Shown here: in pieces, positions 29,262-37,426 of the stretch
How the letters are laid out: the number at the start of each line of letters is the position of its first letter
How positions within the stretch are numbered: the stretch's first letter is position 1
Assembly: GCF_012034245.1 (NCBI RefSeq)
Contig: NZ_JAATEO010000032.1
Span: 1 to 61,221, forward strand
Reading direction: 5' to 3'
DNA from: Micromonospora thermarum
Lineage (GTDB): Bacteria > Actinomycetota > Actinomycetes > Mycobacteriales > Micromonosporaceae
DNA length: 61,221 nt
The notes under the pieces: generated by a model
What the model was told of the DNA's origin: nothing
The model's input: only the letters and a program-made list of their open reading frames with translations
Databases searched by the model: none
Translations under genes and position numbers: made by a program

Positions 29262-29379
29262 GCCGTACCCCGCGGCGTTGAGCCGTTCCACGGCCGTTCG
29301 GCACGTCCCGGCCCGGCGCGGGCTCTCGGCGCCCGGCCGTCCGCAACTTCCTTCCCCGCACAGTGAGGTTTGGTCCGCC

Positions 29380-30780
29380 ATGTCTTCGCACCGCGAGGCA
29401 CCGGAGATCGCCAAGGATCCGGTCGCCGACAGCTCCGACCTGTACGCGTTCGTCAGTCCCGACCGTCCGGACTCGGTGACGGTCATCGCGAACTACGTTC
29501 CGCTGCAACTGCCGTCCGGCGGCCCGAACTTCTTCGAGTTCGGCGACGACGTGCGGTACGAGATCAACATCGACAACGACGGTGACGGTCAGGCCGACGT
29601 CACCTACCGGTTCGAATTCACCACCGAGATCACGAATCCGAACAGCTTTCTCTACAACACCGGGCCGATCGATTCCCTGGACAGCCCGAACTGGAACCGC
29701 CGGCAGTTCTACAGCCTGACCCGCATCGCGGACGGCCGGGAGCACCGCCTCGCGCACAAGCTCCCGTGCCCGCCGTGCAACGTGGGACCGCTCTCCACCC
29801 CGAAGTACGCCGAGCTCGCGCGCCAGGCCACGTACACGCTCTCCACGGGGGAGCGGGTGTTCGCCGGGCAGCGGGCCGACGGGTTCTTCGTCGACCTCGG
29901 CGCCATCTTCGACCTGGGTACGCTGCGCCCGTTCCAGCAGCTCCACGTGGCCGGGAAGAAGATCTTCAAGGCCGAGGGGGATCCGGTCAACGCCACGGAC
30001 CGGATGAACGTGCACAGCATCGCCCTCCAGATTCCCTGCACCAAGGTGCGCCGGCGCGCCAACCGGTACGGCGTCACCGACCGCGCCTCGGTCATCGGGG
30101 TGTGGACGGCGGCGTCCCGCCGGCAGGTCCGGGTGCTCGGCGACCGGGGCGCGGCGGACACCCCCGCCGGCCCCTTCACGCAGGTCTCCCGCCTCGGCAA
30201 CCCGTTGTTCAACGAGGTGATCGTGCCGATGGCCCAGAAGGACGTCTGGAACTCGCTGCCGCCCACCGAGGACAAGCGGTTCGCGAAGTTCGTCGAGCGA
30301 CCCGAGTTGGCGGCCCTGCTGCCGGCGCTGTACCCGGACGTCTTCCCGAACCTCGACCGGCTCAACAAGGCGAAGAAGGCCCGCGCCGACCTGGTGGCGA
30401 TCCTGCTGACCGGCATCCCGGAGGGACTGATCGACGGCTTCACCAACAACACCGGCGAGATCCAGGCCGACATGCTGCGGCTGAACACGGCGATTCCGCC
30501 GAGCCGCAAGCCGGACCGCTTCGGTGTCCTGGGTGGCGACCTCGCCGGCTTCCCGAACGGCCGCCGGGTCACCGACGACGTGGTGAGCATCTCGCTGCGG
30601 GCCATCGCCGGCCTGACCGTGCCGCTGGTCGACCGGGCGTTCCAGCCGGACGCGGCGGCCGCGGCGGTGACGCCGGGGCTCAGCGCCGCCGACGTGACCG
30701 CCCCGTTCCTCGGGAACTTCCCCTACCTGGGTACGCCGTACGACGGCTTCAACAATCCGCCGGCCGACTCGGCCGCCTGA
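29380..30780 (+). CDS. DUF4331 family protein
   Basis: A 466-residue protein of the DUF4331 family, function unknown. Landmarks are SSHREAPEIAKDPVADSSDLYAF at the start, then DVRYEINIDNDGDGQADVTYRFEF, in which Asp-rich DxDxDG looks like a calcium-binding loop, and PLFNEVIVPM, GIPEGLIDGF and DRFGVLGGDLAGFPNGRR toward the C-terminus. No signal peptide is present at the chosen ATG, unlike many members. It is followed after 17 bases by a small conserved-looking gene and lies between the FO synthase and whiB regions. Confidence 0.88.
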   Translation: MSSHREAPEIAKDPVADSSDLYAFVSPDRPDSVTVIANYVPLQLPSGGPNFFEFGDDVRYEINIDNDGDGQADVTYRFEFTTEITNPNSFLYNTGPIDSLDSPNWNRRQFYSLTRIADGREHRLAHKLPCPPCNVGPLSTPKYAELARQATYTLSTGERVFAGQRADGFFVDLGAIFDLGTLRPFQQLHVAGKKIFKAEGDPVNATDRMNVHSIALQIPCTKVRRRANRYGVTDRASVIGVWTAASRRQVRVLGDRGAADTPAGPFTQVSRLGNPLFNEVIVPMAQKDVWNSLPPTEDKRFAKFVERPELAALLPALYPDVFPNLDRLNKAKKARADLVAILLTGIPEGLIDGFTNNTGEIQADMLRLNTAIPPSRKPDRFGVLGGDLAGFPNGRRVTDDVVSISLRAIAGLTVPLVDRAFQPDAAAAAVTPGLSAADVTAPFLGNFPYLGTPYDGFNNPPADSAA

Positions 30781-30797
30781 GCAGACCGGGAGCGCTG

Positions 30798-31133
30798 ATG
30801 CACACGCACGAGCACGCGTACGGGCCGTCGGAGCGGGGGAGCGTCGTCCTCGACCTGGGCGGCGACACCGGAGTGCTGATCATCTACACCGGACAGGACC
30901 TGCGCGGCCGGGAGATCGAGGTCAGCCGGCAGGACGCGCCCCGCACGCACTCGGCGGTGCGGGAACGCCGGGTCCAGGACGGCACGTTCCACAGTGCTGT
31001 CTACCCGGATCTGCCGGCCGGTCGCTATACCGTCTGGTGGGACGAACGTACGCCCGCCGGCACGGTCGACGTCCTGGGTGGATCGATCGCCGAATTCCTC
31101 TGGCCGACCAGCGCTCCGCGGGCGGTGGGCTGA
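30798..31133 (+). CDS. Small hypothetical protein downstream of DUF4331
   Basis: A 111-residue soluble protein, not recognised. It is predicted mostly beta: GSVVLDLGGDTGVLIIYTG, GREIEVSR, THSAVRERRV, FHSAVYPDLPAGRYTVWWD. The last part resembles a prealbumin-like or carboxypeptidase-regulatory beta-sandwich (LPAGRYTVW), an impression only. The His-rich start MHTHEHAYG could bind metal. AGCGCTG precedes the ATG weakly. The 17-bp gap to the DUF4331 gene implies a shared transcript. Confidence 0.75.
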   Translation: MHTHEHAYGPSERGSVVLDLGGDTGVLIIYTGQDLRGREIEVSRQDAPRTHSAVRERRVQDGTFHSAVYPDLPAGRYTVWWDERTPAGTVDVLGGSIAEFLWPTSAPRAVG

Positions 31134-31578
31134 CCCTCCGCCCCGTTCCGGCCGCTGCGCCCTGTCCACGATGTGGGCAGGGCGCTCGCGGCGTTCGACG
31201 GCTCGACGGGCGGCCGGCGCGCAGTCGCGTTAACCTGAGCCACACCAAGATCAACCATCCTGGGCGGAGGGCGGCCCACCGCGCCGGCGGGACGCCACGG
31301 GAGAAAACTCCGGCAACTCGCCGGAGAGGGCGTTACTCGGCCGGGGTCTGAATCGATAGGGCAGGTTGCGAGGCCGGGTGGTCGGATGGCCGTCCGGAGG
31401 GTGTCGGGAGGGCGACTCCATTATCAAGTTCGGCTTGACGGCGCACGCATTACACGCGTGTAATTTGAATGGGGTTGTTCGCACGGAACGCTACAAATCG
31501 GTACCGGACGGACAAGCACGCCTTTCGCGTGGGGGGTTGCAGCGGCGATGACGCCGGTGCGCGACAAGGAGGCAATTG
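31134..31578 (+). promoter_or_regulatory. 445-bp upstream region of whiB
   Basis: No gene was seen here. It holds a small hairpin (CTCCGGC/GCCGGAG, 31308-31326), a candidate promoter TTGACG (31435-31440) with TGTAAT (31459-31464) at 18-bp spacing, and a perfect palindrome over that -10 box. Its AT content is above its surroundings from about 31420. An ECF-like GGAAC lies at 31485. Confidence 0.55.
31449..31464. promoter_or_regulatory. Perfect 16-bp palindrome ATTACACGCGTGTAAT, probable operator
   Basis: It covers the spacer end and -10 of the candidate whiB promoter. The half-site TTACAC resembles the BldD half-site TnACnC, but the spacing is one base longer than the BldD consensus, so the regulator is uncertain. 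Confidence 0.6.
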
Positions 31579-31836
31579 ATGGACGGCCAGCTTGAGGCGG
31601 CCGACCTGCTCGGAAACGCGCCGGAGTGGCAGGAGCGGGCGCTGTGCTCGCAGACCGACCCGGAGGCGTTCTTTCCCGAGAAGGGCGGCTCGACCCGCGA
31701 GGCGAAGCGGATCTGCTCGCGTTGCGAGGTCAAGACCGAGTGCCTCGAATACGCTCTCGGCCACGACGAGCGGTTCGGCATCTGGGGCGGCCTCTCCGAG
31801 CGTGAGCGCCGCAAGCTCAAGCGGCGCGCGGCCTGA
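31579..31836 (+). CDS. whiB: WhiB-family iron-sulfur transcription factor (WhiB/WhmD type)
   Basis: An 85-residue WhiB-like protein that binds a 4Fe-4S cluster and works with the main sigma factor; the WhiB/WhmD type controls sporulation septation and cell division in relatives. Four cluster cysteines are C23, C46, C49 and C55, and the turn GIWGG (67-71) is followed by a basic C-terminus ERRKLKRRAA for DNA binding. WQERALCSQTDPEAFFPEKG is typical of this subfamily. AAGGAGG with an 8-base spacer fixes the ATG at 31579. Confidence 0.95.
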   Translation: MDGQLEAADLLGNAPEWQERALCSQTDPEAFFPEKGGSTREAKRICSRCEVKTECLEYALGHDERFGIWGGLSERERRKLKRRAA

Positions 31837-31845
31837 CGCAGCGAC

Positions 31846-31877
31846 GGATCCGGGGCGGTGGGGGCCGCTCCGGATCC
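31846..31877 (+). terminator. Hairpin after whiB
   Basis: GGATCCGG pairs with CCGGATCC, with GCGG/CCGC extending inward; it begins 10 bases past the whiB stop. Confidence 0.7.
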
Positions 31878-31897
31878 CGGTCCGCGCATCGACGGCC

Positions 31898-32347
31898 TCA
31901 GGCCAGCTCGTCCGGGTCGACGCCGAGCAGGTTCGCCACCTGCTCGATGATGACGTCGTGGACGAGGTCCGCGAGGTCCTCCCGGTCCATGGCCCGGAAC
32001 TCCAGCGGCCGCCGGTAGAGCACGATCCGCGGGGGCACCTCCTGCCGGCCGGGTCGGCCGGGCAGCAGCCGGGCGAGCGGCACCTCGCCGTCCTCCAGCA
32101 CGTCGGAGTCGTAGACGTTCAGCTCCGGGGGCACGTCCTCGACGGCGAACTCGACGCCCGCCAACTCCTTGGCGAACCGCCGTTCGAGGGTCTCCACGGT
32201 GTCCAGCACCAGGTCGTCGAAGATCTCCGCCTTCGTGCGTGCCAGCGGCACGGTAGCCGGTACCAGACGCCCGCGCAGGCCGCGTCCGTGCCGGTCGCGG
32301 CGGGTGCGCCGGCCGGAGCCGGGGCGACGGTGTTCCGGGCTTCCCAT
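31898..32347 (-). CDS. Metallopeptidase-family protein (PF06262-like)
   Basis: A 149-residue protein related to the small minimal-zincin family found beside DUF3499 in actinobacteria. The metal-site helix reads LVHDVIIEQVANLLGVDPDEL near residues 128-148: the His-Glu pair of the zincin motif is His-Asp here and the second His position is not conserved, so peptidase activity is doubtful. The upstream strand RIVLYRRPLEFRA is kept. The N-terminus is Arg-rich. TACCCT ends 7 bases before the ATG (leaderless). It is divergent from the DUF3499 gene. Confidence 0.8.
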   Translation of the reverse strand: MGSPEHRRPGSGRRTRRDRHGRGLRGRLVPATVPLARTKAEIFDDLVLDTVETLERRFAKELAGVEFAVEDVPPELNVYDSDVLEDGEVPLARLLPGRPGRQEVPPRIVLYRRPLEFRAMDREDLADLVHDVIIEQVANLLGVDPDELA

Positions 32348-32354
32348 GACGCAC

Positions 32355-32360
32355 AGGGTA
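32355..32360 (-). promoter_or_regulatory. -10 box TACCCT of the metallopeptidase-family gene
   Basis: Minus-strand TACCCT ends 7 bases before the ATG at 32347; no ribosome site. Confidence 0.6.
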
Positions 32361-32488
32361 GCCCCCTACCAGGGCCGGCCTGCGGCAGCGCCGTCCCGCA
32401 GGCGCGGCGGGACCCGGCCGGCCGAATTGTGATCACCAAGACGGGCGTGTCGTAACGCGAACCGGTGCGCCGGAGCCGGTAATGGAGA

Positions 32489-32494
32489 TACCCT
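32489..32494 (+). promoter_or_regulatory. -10 box TACCCT of the DUF3499 gene
   Basis: TACCCT ends 6 bases before the GTG at 32501; leaderless arrangement. Confidence 0.65.
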
Positions 32495-32500
32495 GCCGCC

Positions 32501-32872
32501 GTGAGGTCACCACGGCGCTGCTCCCGAAACGGCTGCCCCCGGCAAGCGGTCGCCACATTGACCTATGTCTACAACGAGTCCACCGCTGTGGTGGGCCCGC
32601 TGGCCGCCTTCGCCGAGCCGCACACGTACGACCTCTGCGAGCCGCACGCCCGGAGCCTGACCGCCCCGCGCGGCTGGGACGTGGTCCGGCACGAGGGCGA
32701 GTTCGAGCCGCCGCCGCCCACCACGGACGACCTGGTCGCCCTGGCCGAAGCGGTCCGCGAGGCCGCCCGGCCGGTCGCCCCCCGCCCCCCGGAGGACGAC
32801 CACGACCCGGCCACGACCGCACCCCCAACCGGCCGCCGCGGCCACCTCCGGGTCATCCCCCCAACCCACTGA
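32501..32872 (+). CDS. DUF3499 family protein
   Basis: A 123-residue actinobacterial protein of unknown function. CSRNGCPRQAVATLTYVY near the start and TYDLCEPHARSLTAPRGWDV near residue 45 give a Cys/Cys/Cys/His set that probably binds zinc. The C-terminal 50 residues are Pro-rich and disordered. The GTG at 32501 is set by the TACCCT box 6 bases upstream. In relatives this gene lies next to the metallopeptidase-family gene, as here. A family B palindrome follows. Confidence 0.9.
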   Translation: MRSPRRCSRNGCPRQAVATLTYVYNESTAVVGPLAAFAEPHTYDLCEPHARSLTAPRGWDVVRHEGEFEPPPPTTDDLVALAEAVREAARPVAPRPPEDDHDPATTAPPTGRRGHLRVIPPTH

Positions 32873-32926
32873 CCCGCCCCCTCCCCCCTCCACCCTGCCC
32901 CCTGCGGACCCCCCGGGGATCTCCGC

Positions 32927-32987
32927 GTTGATCATGGGGTTGGCGGGTGGTTTGATCTCCAAATCGCCCGCTAACTCCATGATCAAC
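32927..32987. repeat. 61-bp dispersed palindrome, family B copy 2
   Basis: GTTGATCATG and CATGATCAAC are perfect outer arms. It is in opposite orientation to the copy at 34-94 and lies between the convergent DUF3499 and oxidase genes. Confidence 0.85.
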
Positions 32988-33020
32988 GGGGGTGAGGCGG
33001 GGCGGGGCGGGCGGGTTCGG

Positions 33021-34397
33021 TCAGTGGCCCAGGAGGCGGTTGAACAGGGCGGCGCGGCGGGAGGGGCGGGCGGAGCGCAGCTCCGCCTGGTCGGCGCTGA
33101 ACATGATCTTCAGGCCGGCGTTCACCGCCAGCCAGCGGAGGGGTTCCGGTTCCCAGTTCGGGGAGCGGTGGTTGACCCAGGGGAGCCGGGTCAGGTCGGT
33201 GGCCTCGCCCCGGATCAGGTCCGCGAGGCTGCGGCCGGCCAGGTTGCTGGTGCCGACGCCGTCGCCGACGTAGCCGCCGGCCCAGGCCAGCCCGCTGGCC
33301 CGGTCCAGGCCGACCGACGCCGCCCAGTCGCGGGCCACCCCCAGGGGTCCGCCCCACGTGTGGGTCACCGGCACGTCCGGGCCGAGCACCGGGAACAGCT
33401 CCGAGAGGGTACGCCGCAGCGCCGCGAAGACCTGCGGCTCCCGGTCGTACACGGGGTGGACGCGGGAACCGAAGTGGTACGGCGCGCCCCGCCCGCCGAA
33501 CGCCAGCCGCCCGTCGCCGGTGCGCTGCCCGTAGATGATCACGTGGCGGTGGTCGGAGAACGTCTCCCGCTCGGCGAGCCCGATCTCGGCCCACGTCGAC
33601 GCGGGCAGCGGCTCGGTGGCGATCATCAGCGAGTACACCGGCGCAACCGCGCGCCGCTGGCCGGGCAGCCGTGGCGTGTACCCCTCGGTCGCGCGCACCA
33701 CCACCGGCGCCCGTACCGTCCCGGCCGGGGTCACCGCGGCGCCGGGCCGGATGGCGGTGACCGGTGTGCGCTCGTGGATGGTCACCCCGCGACGTTCGAC
33801 CGCCCGGGCGAGCCCGCGTACCAGGCGGGCCGGATGCACGGCGGCGCAGTGCGGCGTGTACGTCCCACCGCGTACCCCCTCGGCGGCGCAGCGGGCGGCG
33901 GCCTCAGCGGCGTCGAGCAGCGCCAGGTCACCGTCGTCGAGCCCGTACTCCCGGGCCTCCGCGACGGCCGCGCGCGCCCGGTCCAGTTGCGGCCCGCTGC
34001 GGGCGAGCACGACCGTCCCGCCGTACGCCCAGTCGCAGTCGATGCCCTCGGCCGCGACGACCCGGCCGACCTCGGCGACGGTGGCGTGCATCGCGCGCTG
34101 CATGGCGATCGCCGCGTCCCGGCCGTGGCGGCGGGCCAGCGCGGGCAGTGCGGTGGGGAAGAGCGCCGAGCACCAGCCGCCGTTGCGCCCCGACGCGCCG
34201 TACCCGGCGATCTCGGCCTCCAGCACGGTGATCCGCAGCGTCGGGTCGGCAATGGCCAGGTAGTACGCCGTCCACAGGCCGGTGTAGCCGGCACCCACGA
34301 TCACCACGTCGGCGTCGGTGTCGCCGGGCAGTGACGGGCGCGGTGCCAGCGGTTCGTCCACCGTGGACATCCAGTACGACAGGTCGTGGTAGCGCAT
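33021..34397 (-). CDS. FAD-dependent amine oxidoreductase, DAO family
   Basis: A 458-residue flavoprotein of the D-amino acid oxidase/PuuB group. The N-terminal dinucleotide fold reads VVIVGAGYTGLWTAYYLA near residues 30-48, followed by GYGASGRNGGWCSAL, typical of gamma-glutamylputrescine- or putrescine-type oxidases. The C-terminal FAD segment is GYVGDGVGTSNLAGRSLADL. Oxidation of a polyamine or its derivative is inferred from context. The ATG at 34397 overlaps the preceding stop by one base (TGATG). It ends the minus-strand operon that starts with lrp or the aminotransferase. Confidence 0.88.
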   Translation of the reverse strand: MRYHDLSYWMSTVDEPLAPRPSLPGDTDADVVIVGAGYTGLWTAYYLAIADPTLRITVLEAEIAGYGASGRNGGWCSALFPTALPALARRHGRDAAIAMQRAMHATVAEVGRVVAAEGIDCDWAYGGTVVLARSGPQLDRARAAVAEAREYGLDDGDLALLDAAEAAARCAAEGVRGGTYTPHCAAVHPARLVRGLARAVERRGVTIHERTPVTAIRPGAAVTPAGTVRAPVVVRATEGYTPRLPGQRRAVAPVYSLMIATEPLPASTWAEIGLAERETFSDHRHVIIYGQRTGDGRLAFGGRGAPYHFGSRVHPVYDREPQVFAALRRTLSELFPVLGPDVPVTHTWGGPLGVARDWAASVGLDRASGLAWAGGYVGDGVGTSNLAGRSLADLIRGEATDLTRLPWVNHRSPNWEPEPLRWLAVNAGLKIMFSADQAELRSARPSRRAALFNRLLGH

Positions 34398-35059
34398 CAC
34401 CACTCCGGAGGTGCCAGGTCGAAGCGGAGCGCCGGGTCGGGCTCCGGGGTGCCGAGGGACTCGACCACCGGCACGACGCCCGCCCAGACCGCACGGTCCA
34501 GGTCCTCGGCCGGGTCCTCCGGCGGCCCGGCGCTGATCTTCACGGAGCACTCGGTCAGCGGCAGCGCCAGCACGAGCGTGGCGGCCAGCTCCTTCGCCGA
34601 CGGCGGCCGGATCACCGACCAGCGACCGGGCAGCAGGTGCTCGGAGAGTTGTTCCAACCCGCGCAGCTTGTCGTCACCGTCGAGGGCGGCGAGCGTGCCG
34701 AGCACCATGGCGCAGCGGTAGTTCATCGAGGACTCGAACGCGCTGCGGGCCAGCACGAGGCCGTCGAGCAGGGTGACGGTGAGGCAGGCCGGCGCGCCGG
34801 CCGCCAGGTGGCGGAAGAGCCGGCTGCCGGTCGACCCGTGCACCAGCACCCGGTCACCGTCGCGGGCGTAGGCGACCGGGAGGGCGTACGGCTGGCCGCC
34901 GTCGACGATGGCCAGGTGGGCGACGCGGCCGGCGTCGAGCACCGCGTGCAGGGTGGCCCGCTCGTGCACGGCGAGGTCGGGGAACCGGCGTACGCGGGTA
35001 CGCGCCGTCCGCCCGACCTCGCCGCCGTCGTCGCCGCCCTGGCTCAGAGCCGGGACCAT
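34397..35059 (-). CDS. Pyridoxamine 5'-phosphate oxidase-like FMN split-barrel protein
   Basis: A 220-residue protein of the FMN-binding split beta-barrel superfamily. Landmarks: FPDLAVHERATLHAVLDAG, AHLAIVDGGQPYALPVAYA (flavin-side strand), RVLVHGSTGSRLFRHLAAG and ACLTVTLLDGLVLARSAFESSMNYRCAMVLG split over two strands. It may recycle or oxidise a B6 vitamer for the adjacent PLP aminotransferase, or bind another flavin or F420; this cannot be decided from sequence. It overlaps the aminotransferase stop by 16 bases and the oxidase start by one, so all three are one operon. Confidence 0.85.
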   Translation of the reverse strand: MVPALSQGGDDGGEVGRTARTRVRRFPDLAVHERATLHAVLDAGRVAHLAIVDGGQPYALPVAYARDGDRVLVHGSTGSRLFRHLAAGAPACLTVTLLDGLVLARSAFESSMNYRCAMVLGTLAALDGDDKLRGLEQLSEHLLPGRWSVIRPPSAKELAATLVLALPLTECSVKISAGPPEDPAEDLDRAVWAGVVPVVESLGTPEPDPALRFDLAPPEW

Positions 35060-36390
35060 GCCTCGGTGAGGACGGCCCGCAGGATCTGCTCGATCTCGTC
35101 GAACTGCTGCTGCGCGGCGATCAGCGGCGGTGCGAGCTGCACCACGGGGTCACCCCGGTCGTCGGCGCGGCAGTAGAGGCCGGCCTGGAACAGGGCGGTG
35201 GAGAGGAAGCCGCGCAGCAGCCGCTCGGACTCCGCGTCGTCGAACGTCTCCCTGGTCGTCTTGTCCTTGACCAGCTCGATGCCGTAGAAGTAGCCGTCGC
35301 CGCGGACGTCGCCGACGATCGGCAGGTCGTGCAGCTTTTCCAGGGTGGAGCGGAAGGCCGCCTCGTTGGCCCGTACGTGCCCGACCAGGTCCTCCCGGGC
35401 GAAGACCTCCAGGTTGGCCAGGGCCACCGCGCAGGAGACCGGGTGCCCGCCGAAGGTCACCCCGTGGGCGAACATGCCCGTCTCGGTGAGGAACGGCTCC
35501 ATCAGCCGGTCGCTGGCGATCATCGCGCCGAGCGGGGCGTACCCGGAGGTGATGCCCTTGGCGGTGGTGATGATGTCGGGCTGGTAGCCGTAGCGGACCG
35601 CGCCGAAGTACTCGCCCAGCCGGCCCCACGAGCAGATCACCTCGTCGGAGACGAGCAGCACGTCGTACGCGTCGCAGATCTCGCGGACCCGCTCGAAGTA
35701 GCCGGGCGGTGGCGGGAAGCAGCCGCCCGAGTTCTGCACGGGCTCCAGGAAGACGGCGGCGACGGTGTCCGGCCCCTCCCGCTCGATGGCGCGGCCGATC
35801 TCCTCGGCGGCCCAGCGGCCGAACGCCTCGGGGGAGTCGCCGTGCTCCGGCGCCCGGTAGAAGTTGGTGTTCGGCACCTTGATGCCGCCGGGCACCAGCG
35901 GCTCGAAGTCGCTCTTGATGCCGGGCAGCCCGGTGATCGACAGGGCGCCCATCGAGGTGCCGTGGTACGCGATGTAGCGGCTGACCACCTTGTGCTTGTT
36001 CGGCTTGCCGGTGCGCTTGAAGTACGCCCGGGCCAGCTTCCACGCCGCCTCGACGGCCTCCGAGCCGCCGGTGGTGAAGAAGACCCGGTTGAGGTCGCCG
36101 GGGGTGAGCGCGGAGATCTTCTCGGCCAGCTCGACGGCCTTCGGGTGCGCGTACGACCACAGGGGGAAGTACGCCAGTTCGCCCGCCTGCTTCGAGGCGG
36201 CCTCGGCCAGTTCGGCTCGGCCGTGGCCGGCGTTGACGACGAAGAGCCCCGCGAGCCCGTCCAGGTAGCGGCGACCCTGTGCGTCCCAGACGTACGCGCC
36301 CTCGCCGCGCACGATGGTCGGCACCTCGCCGGCGGAGTAGCTCGCCATCCGGGTGAAGTGCATCCAGAGGTGGTCGGTGGCGTTGGCCAT
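35044..36390 (-). CDS. Class III PLP aminotransferase, putrescine-pyruvate type
   Basis: A 448-residue omega-transaminase. The N-terminal DHLWMHFTRMASY is typical of SpuC-like putrescine:pyruvate and related diamine aminotransferases. GGSEAVEAAWKLARAY binds the cofactor phosphate, SDEVICSWGRLGEYFGA contains the PLP-pyridine Asp, and TTAKGITSGYAPLGA the Schiff-base lysine. The likely reaction is putrescine plus pyruvate to 4-aminobutyraldehyde plus alanine, supported by the neighbours. The ATG at 36390 follows GGGGCTGAC. The 376-bp region upstream carries two copies of the presumed Lrp motif. Confidence 0.9.
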   Translation of the reverse strand: MANATDHLWMHFTRMASYSAGEVPTIVRGEGAYVWDAQGRRYLDGLAGLFVVNAGHGRAELAEAASKQAGELAYFPLWSYAHPKAVELAEKISALTPGDLNRVFFTTGGSEAVEAAWKLARAYFKRTGKPNKHKVVSRYIAYHGTSMGALSITGLPGIKSDFEPLVPGGIKVPNTNFYRAPEHGDSPEAFGRWAAEEIGRAIEREGPDTVAAVFLEPVQNSGGCFPPPPGYFERVREICDAYDVLLVSDEVICSWGRLGEYFGAVRYGYQPDIITTAKGITSGYAPLGAMIASDRLMEPFLTETGMFAHGVTFGGHPVSCAVALANLEVFAREDLVGHVRANEAAFRSTLEKLHDLPIVGDVRGDGYFYGIELVKDKTTRETFDDAESERLLRGFLSTALFQAGLYCRADDRGDPVVQLAPPLIAAQQQFDEIEQILRAVLTEAWSRL

Positions 36391-36766
36391 GTCAGCCCCA
36401 TCGGGTCTCGGGCCGGTCAGGGGTGACACCGGCCGCTCTGCCCACGGTTATCCCACAGCCTCAGGCCGTCTGGCAAGTGGGATCGGTTGTCCCGACGCGA
36501 TGATGCAACGGATTCAGCGAGTGGCGATCGGGTGGGCAACGGAATCCGCAGCCGGATGTCGTGGCCGGGCAGCGGCAGGTCGGGGCTGGTGCGGGCACTG
36601 TCGAGATGCCCCATCTGTGCGGCCACGCCTGACACCGCTTGATCGACTCGGCTTCATGGAAGTCGGGGTGTCGCAGTGACCGGGATGCCGCGACTTCCCG
36701 GATGTCGAGTGGATCAAGAACGGCGGACACGTCCAGCTCCGCACCGCCTGACGCGACGCACGAACG
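36391..36766 (-). promoter_or_regulatory. 376-bp control region of the aminotransferase operon
   Basis: No gene was supported here. It contains GCAACGGATTC (36505-36515) and GCAACGGAATCC (36536-36547), the same motif as the right arm of the dyad at 37393-37426, spaced 31 bases start to start (about three helical turns). GC content is lower than in the flanking genes. The Lrp terminator lies at its distal end. Confidence 0.65.
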
Positions 36767-36776
36767 TCAGGCGGTG
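36742..36776 (-). terminator. Hairpin spanning the lrp stop codon
   Basis: CACCGCCTGACG and CGTCAGGCGGTG form a perfect 12-bp stem; one arm includes the lrp stop codon. It may limit read-through into the aminotransferase. Confidence 0.7.
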
Positions 36777-37279
36777 CCCCACGTGTACGTCTGCTTGCGC
36801 AGCTTGAGGTAGACGAACGCCTCGGTGCTCAGGACGCCCTCGACCGCCCGCAGCCGTTGCAGGATCTCCAGCAGGTGGTCGTCGTTGCGGCAGACCACCT
36901 CGGTGAGCAGGTCGAACGAGCCCGCGGTGATGACCACGTAGTCGACCTCCTCCAGCTCGGCGAGCCGGTCGGCGACCGCCTCGAGGTCTCCGTTCGTCCG
37001 CAGGCCGATCATGGCCTGGCGGGGGAAGCCGAGCTGGAGCGGATCCGTCACCGCCACGATCTGCATCACGCCGGCGTCGAGCAGTCGCTGTACGCGCTGG
37101 CGGACGGCCGCCTCGGAGAGCCCGACCGCCTTGCCGATCGTCGCGTACGGCCGCCGGCCGTCCTCCTGGAGCTGCTCGATGATCTGTTTGGCCACGTCGT
37201 CGAGCAGAGCGTGGCTGGCGCCCTCGCGGACGGTGACGCGTCGCCCGCCGTTGCCGCTGTCGTGGTTCCGGTTCGTCAT
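36767..37279 (-). CDS. Lrp/AsnC-family transcriptional regulator
   Basis: A 170-residue feast/famine regulator. The helix-turn-helix is at residues 26-70 (DDVAKQIIEQLQEDGRRPYATIG, KAVGLSEAAVRQRVQRLLDAG), followed by the ligand-binding RAM domain (GLRTNGDLEAVADRLAELEEVDYVVITAGSFDLLTEVV split). The N-terminal 25 residues are extra. It is divergent from the polyamine importer operon and upstream of the aminotransferase operon, so it probably controls both in response to an amino acid or polyamine. A TAGGCT -10 box lies at 37310-37315 and GGGGAGCG provides the ribosome site. Confidence 0.93.
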   Translation of the reverse strand: MTNRNHDSGNGGRRVTVREGASHALLDDVAKQIIEQLQEDGRRPYATIGKAVGLSEAAVRQRVQRLLDAGVMQIVAVTDPLQLGFPRQAMIGLRTNGDLEAVADRLAELEEVDYVVITAGSFDLLTEVVCRNDDHLLEILQRLRAVEGVLSTEAFVYLKLRKQTYTWGTA

Positions 37280-37309
37280 CGACCGCTCCCCATGTCTGAT
37301 CCCGGGATG

Positions 37310-37315
37310 AGCCTA
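37310..37315 (-). promoter_or_regulatory. -10 box TAGGCT of lrp
   Basis: Minus-strand TAGGCT about 30 bases before the lrp ATG at 37279, allowing a short leader with GGGGAGCG. Confidence 0.55.
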
Positions 37316-37392
37316 GGGCCTGTGCCGGCGTCGCGGTCCGACCGCGCCGGGATGTCGGCGCAGTCCCCTGGTGCCACCGGGCAGTCTGGCGT

Positions 37393-37426
37393 ATTTCGTT
37401 GCAGGATGCTAATCCCGCAACGGAAT
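37393..37426. promoter_or_regulatory. 34-bp dyad, probable Lrp operator of the importer operon
   Basis: Left arm ATTTCGTTGC-A-GGAT and right arm ATCC-C-GCAACGGAAT pair at 13 of 17 positions. Lies between the divergent lrp and binding-protein genes. The TGCTAAT at its centre could serve as an extended -10. Confidence 0.7.

Noticed and set aside
31134..31578. Riboswitch upstream of whiB
   Set aside because: A hairpin is present, but I could not match any known riboswitch consensus; treated as promoter and operator region only.
32081..32500. Canonical BldD site claim for the whiB region
   Set aside because: No exact BldD consensus was found by eye; the nearest palindrome (31449-31464) has one extra central base.
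36391..36766. Small coding frame in the gap between lrp and the aminotransferase
   Set aside because: Frames on both strands lack ribosome sites and codon bias; the operator-like motifs explain the region better.
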